13,911 nucleotides of DNA. Origin: Burkholderiales bacterium. GTDB taxonomy: Bacteria > Pseudomonadota > Gammaproteobacteria > Burkholderiales > JAEUMW01. Position 1 is the first letter of the stretch. Each line of letters begins with the position of its first letter. Location: positions 1 to 13,911 of the forward strand of contig JAEUMX010000439.1 in the NCBI GenBank assembly GCA_016791285.1, given 5' to 3'. The notes beneath the pieces were generated by a model. It was not told the DNA's origin and ran no database searches. It saw only the letters and a list, made by a program, of their open reading frames with translations. Shown one piece after another: positions 13,558 through 13,911 of the stretch. A program made the translations under genes and the position numbers.

Positions 13558-13589
13558 CGCCGCCACCGCCCGGGCATGCGGTGGCGGCG
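13558..13589. terminator. Strong bidirectional hairpin between convergent genes
   Basis: CGCCGCCACCGC (13558-13569) and GCGGTGGCGGCG (13578-13589) pair perfectly over 12 bp with an 8-base loop. It lies between the stop at 13535-13537 and the convergent stop at 13611-13613, so it could end transcription from both sides. No long T-run follows on the plus strand; the minus strand has a short TTTC after the stem. Confidence 0.65.
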
Positions 13590-13610
13590 GAGAGAAACGC
13601 GGTCCGGGCG

Positions 13611-13911
13611 TTACTTGCTTTGACTCAGTCGAGCCGGCGCTGGCGACGGTGGTTCATGCGTGTCGCCCGGCTGACCTTCTGCCGCCGCCGGAGCACCCGG
13701 CACCGACGATGTGACGACGTCCCGATACACGAGCACCTCCACGCGCCGGTTCTTGGCCCTGCCGTTGGCCGTGCTGTTGGTGGACAAGGGCGCGCTCTCG
13801 CCGTAGGAAACCGGGATCACCTGCAGCGGGTCGGACGCCGTCTTGCTCGCCAGATACTGCGCCACCGCCTTGGCGCGCTGCTGCCCGAGTTCGTAGTTGT
13901 AATCCGGGCTG
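13611..13911 (-). CDS. C-terminal part of an OmpA-like peptidoglycan-binding protein (partial, 5' end outside the window)
   Basis: The minus frame is open from the window edge to a TAA at 13611-13613, giving the last 99 residues. The visible part begins SPDYNYELGQQRAKAVAQYL and continues through VIPVSYGESAPLSTN to GRAKNRRVEVLVY. These are the second half of an OmpA C-terminal domain, with the L..QRA..V and NRRVEV landmarks and the Arg that contacts diaminopimelate. Such domains tether outer-membrane proteins or lipoproteins to peptidoglycan. After the domain there is a Pro/Ala/Gly-rich tail of about 35 residues ending RLSQSK, longer than in many relatives. The N-terminal part, which would distinguish a Pal, OmpA or stator-type protein, is not in the window. 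The GTG at 13865 is internal, not the start. Confidence 0.88.
   Translation of the reverse strand, partial: SPDYNYELGQQRAKAVAQYLASKTASDPLQVIPVSYGESAPLSTNSTANGRAKNRRVEVLVYRDVVTSSVPGAPAAAEGQPGDTHEPPSPAPARLSQSK

Noticed and set aside
12133..13623. Open plus-strand frame of about 496 codons across the divergent lipoprotein region
   Set aside because: It runs antisense to one lipoprotein gene and out of frame with the DUF3313-like gene, both of which have good ribosome-binding sites and signal peptides.
1..13911. CRISPR array, tRNA/rRNA genes, insertion sequences or attachment sites
   Set aside because: No spaced direct repeats, cloverleaf, rRNA-like stretch, transposase or terminal inverted repeats were seen.

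Overview
The window is high-GC DNA (roughly two thirds GC by eye) with strong G/C bias at third codon positions. Its content is almost entirely Gram-negative cell-envelope genes: Sec-exported proteins, at least five predicted lipoproteins, an outer-membrane beta-barrel, a PqiABC-type MCE lipid-transport operon and an OmpA-like C-terminal domain. A beta- or gammaproteobacterium is the best fit, with the split PqiA pair and codon use leaning towards Betaproteobacteria. I cannot name a genus. I see no rRNA, tRNA, insertion sequence, integrase, origin or CRISPR array.

Layout. Positions 1-134 probably hold the 3' tail of an upstream gene. 261-839 (+) is a small exported protein made of two copies of one domain. 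915-1605 (-) is a vapBC toxin-antitoxin operon with a clear promoter and a small inverted repeat between its -35 and -10. Facing the other way, 1759-2912 (+) holds an outer-membrane barrel protein and a small Cys-rich lipoprotein, almost abutting. 3090-3623 (+) is an exported protein of unknown function.

The centre of the window is a tandem pair of large paralogues, 3652-6201 and 6306-8273. Both share an N-terminal DPWPR domain and three repeats carrying a Trp-Phe ... Gly-Pro-Trp signature. The first is a predicted lipoprotein that also has a glycine zipper, a Tyr/Gly-rich region and a Gly/Trp/Arg tail. The second has an ordinary signal peptide and lacks the zipper. The second copy overlaps the pqi operon by a GTGA junction. 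That operon comprises two half-PqiA membrane proteins (8270-8959 and 8956-9600), PqiB with three MCE domains (9593-11266) and the lipoprotein PqiC (11263-11847). Every junction from 8270 onward overlaps by 4-8 bases.

After pqiC lie a convergent lipoprotein gene (11898-12476, -), a divergent DUF3313-like lipoprotein gene (12752-13537, +), a strong 12-bp-stem hairpin, and the C-terminal part of an OmpA-like protein (13611 to the window end, -).

How the genes may work together: PqiA, PqiB and PqiC are expected to form a trans-envelope lipid-transport path, with PqiA in the inner membrane, PqiB as a periplasmic MCE tunnel and PqiC at the outer membrane. The tight coupling of the repeat protein to this operon is the most suggestive undescribed association here. 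It makes the repeat proteins candidate surface or periplasmic partners of the MCE system, but this is inferred from gene order only.
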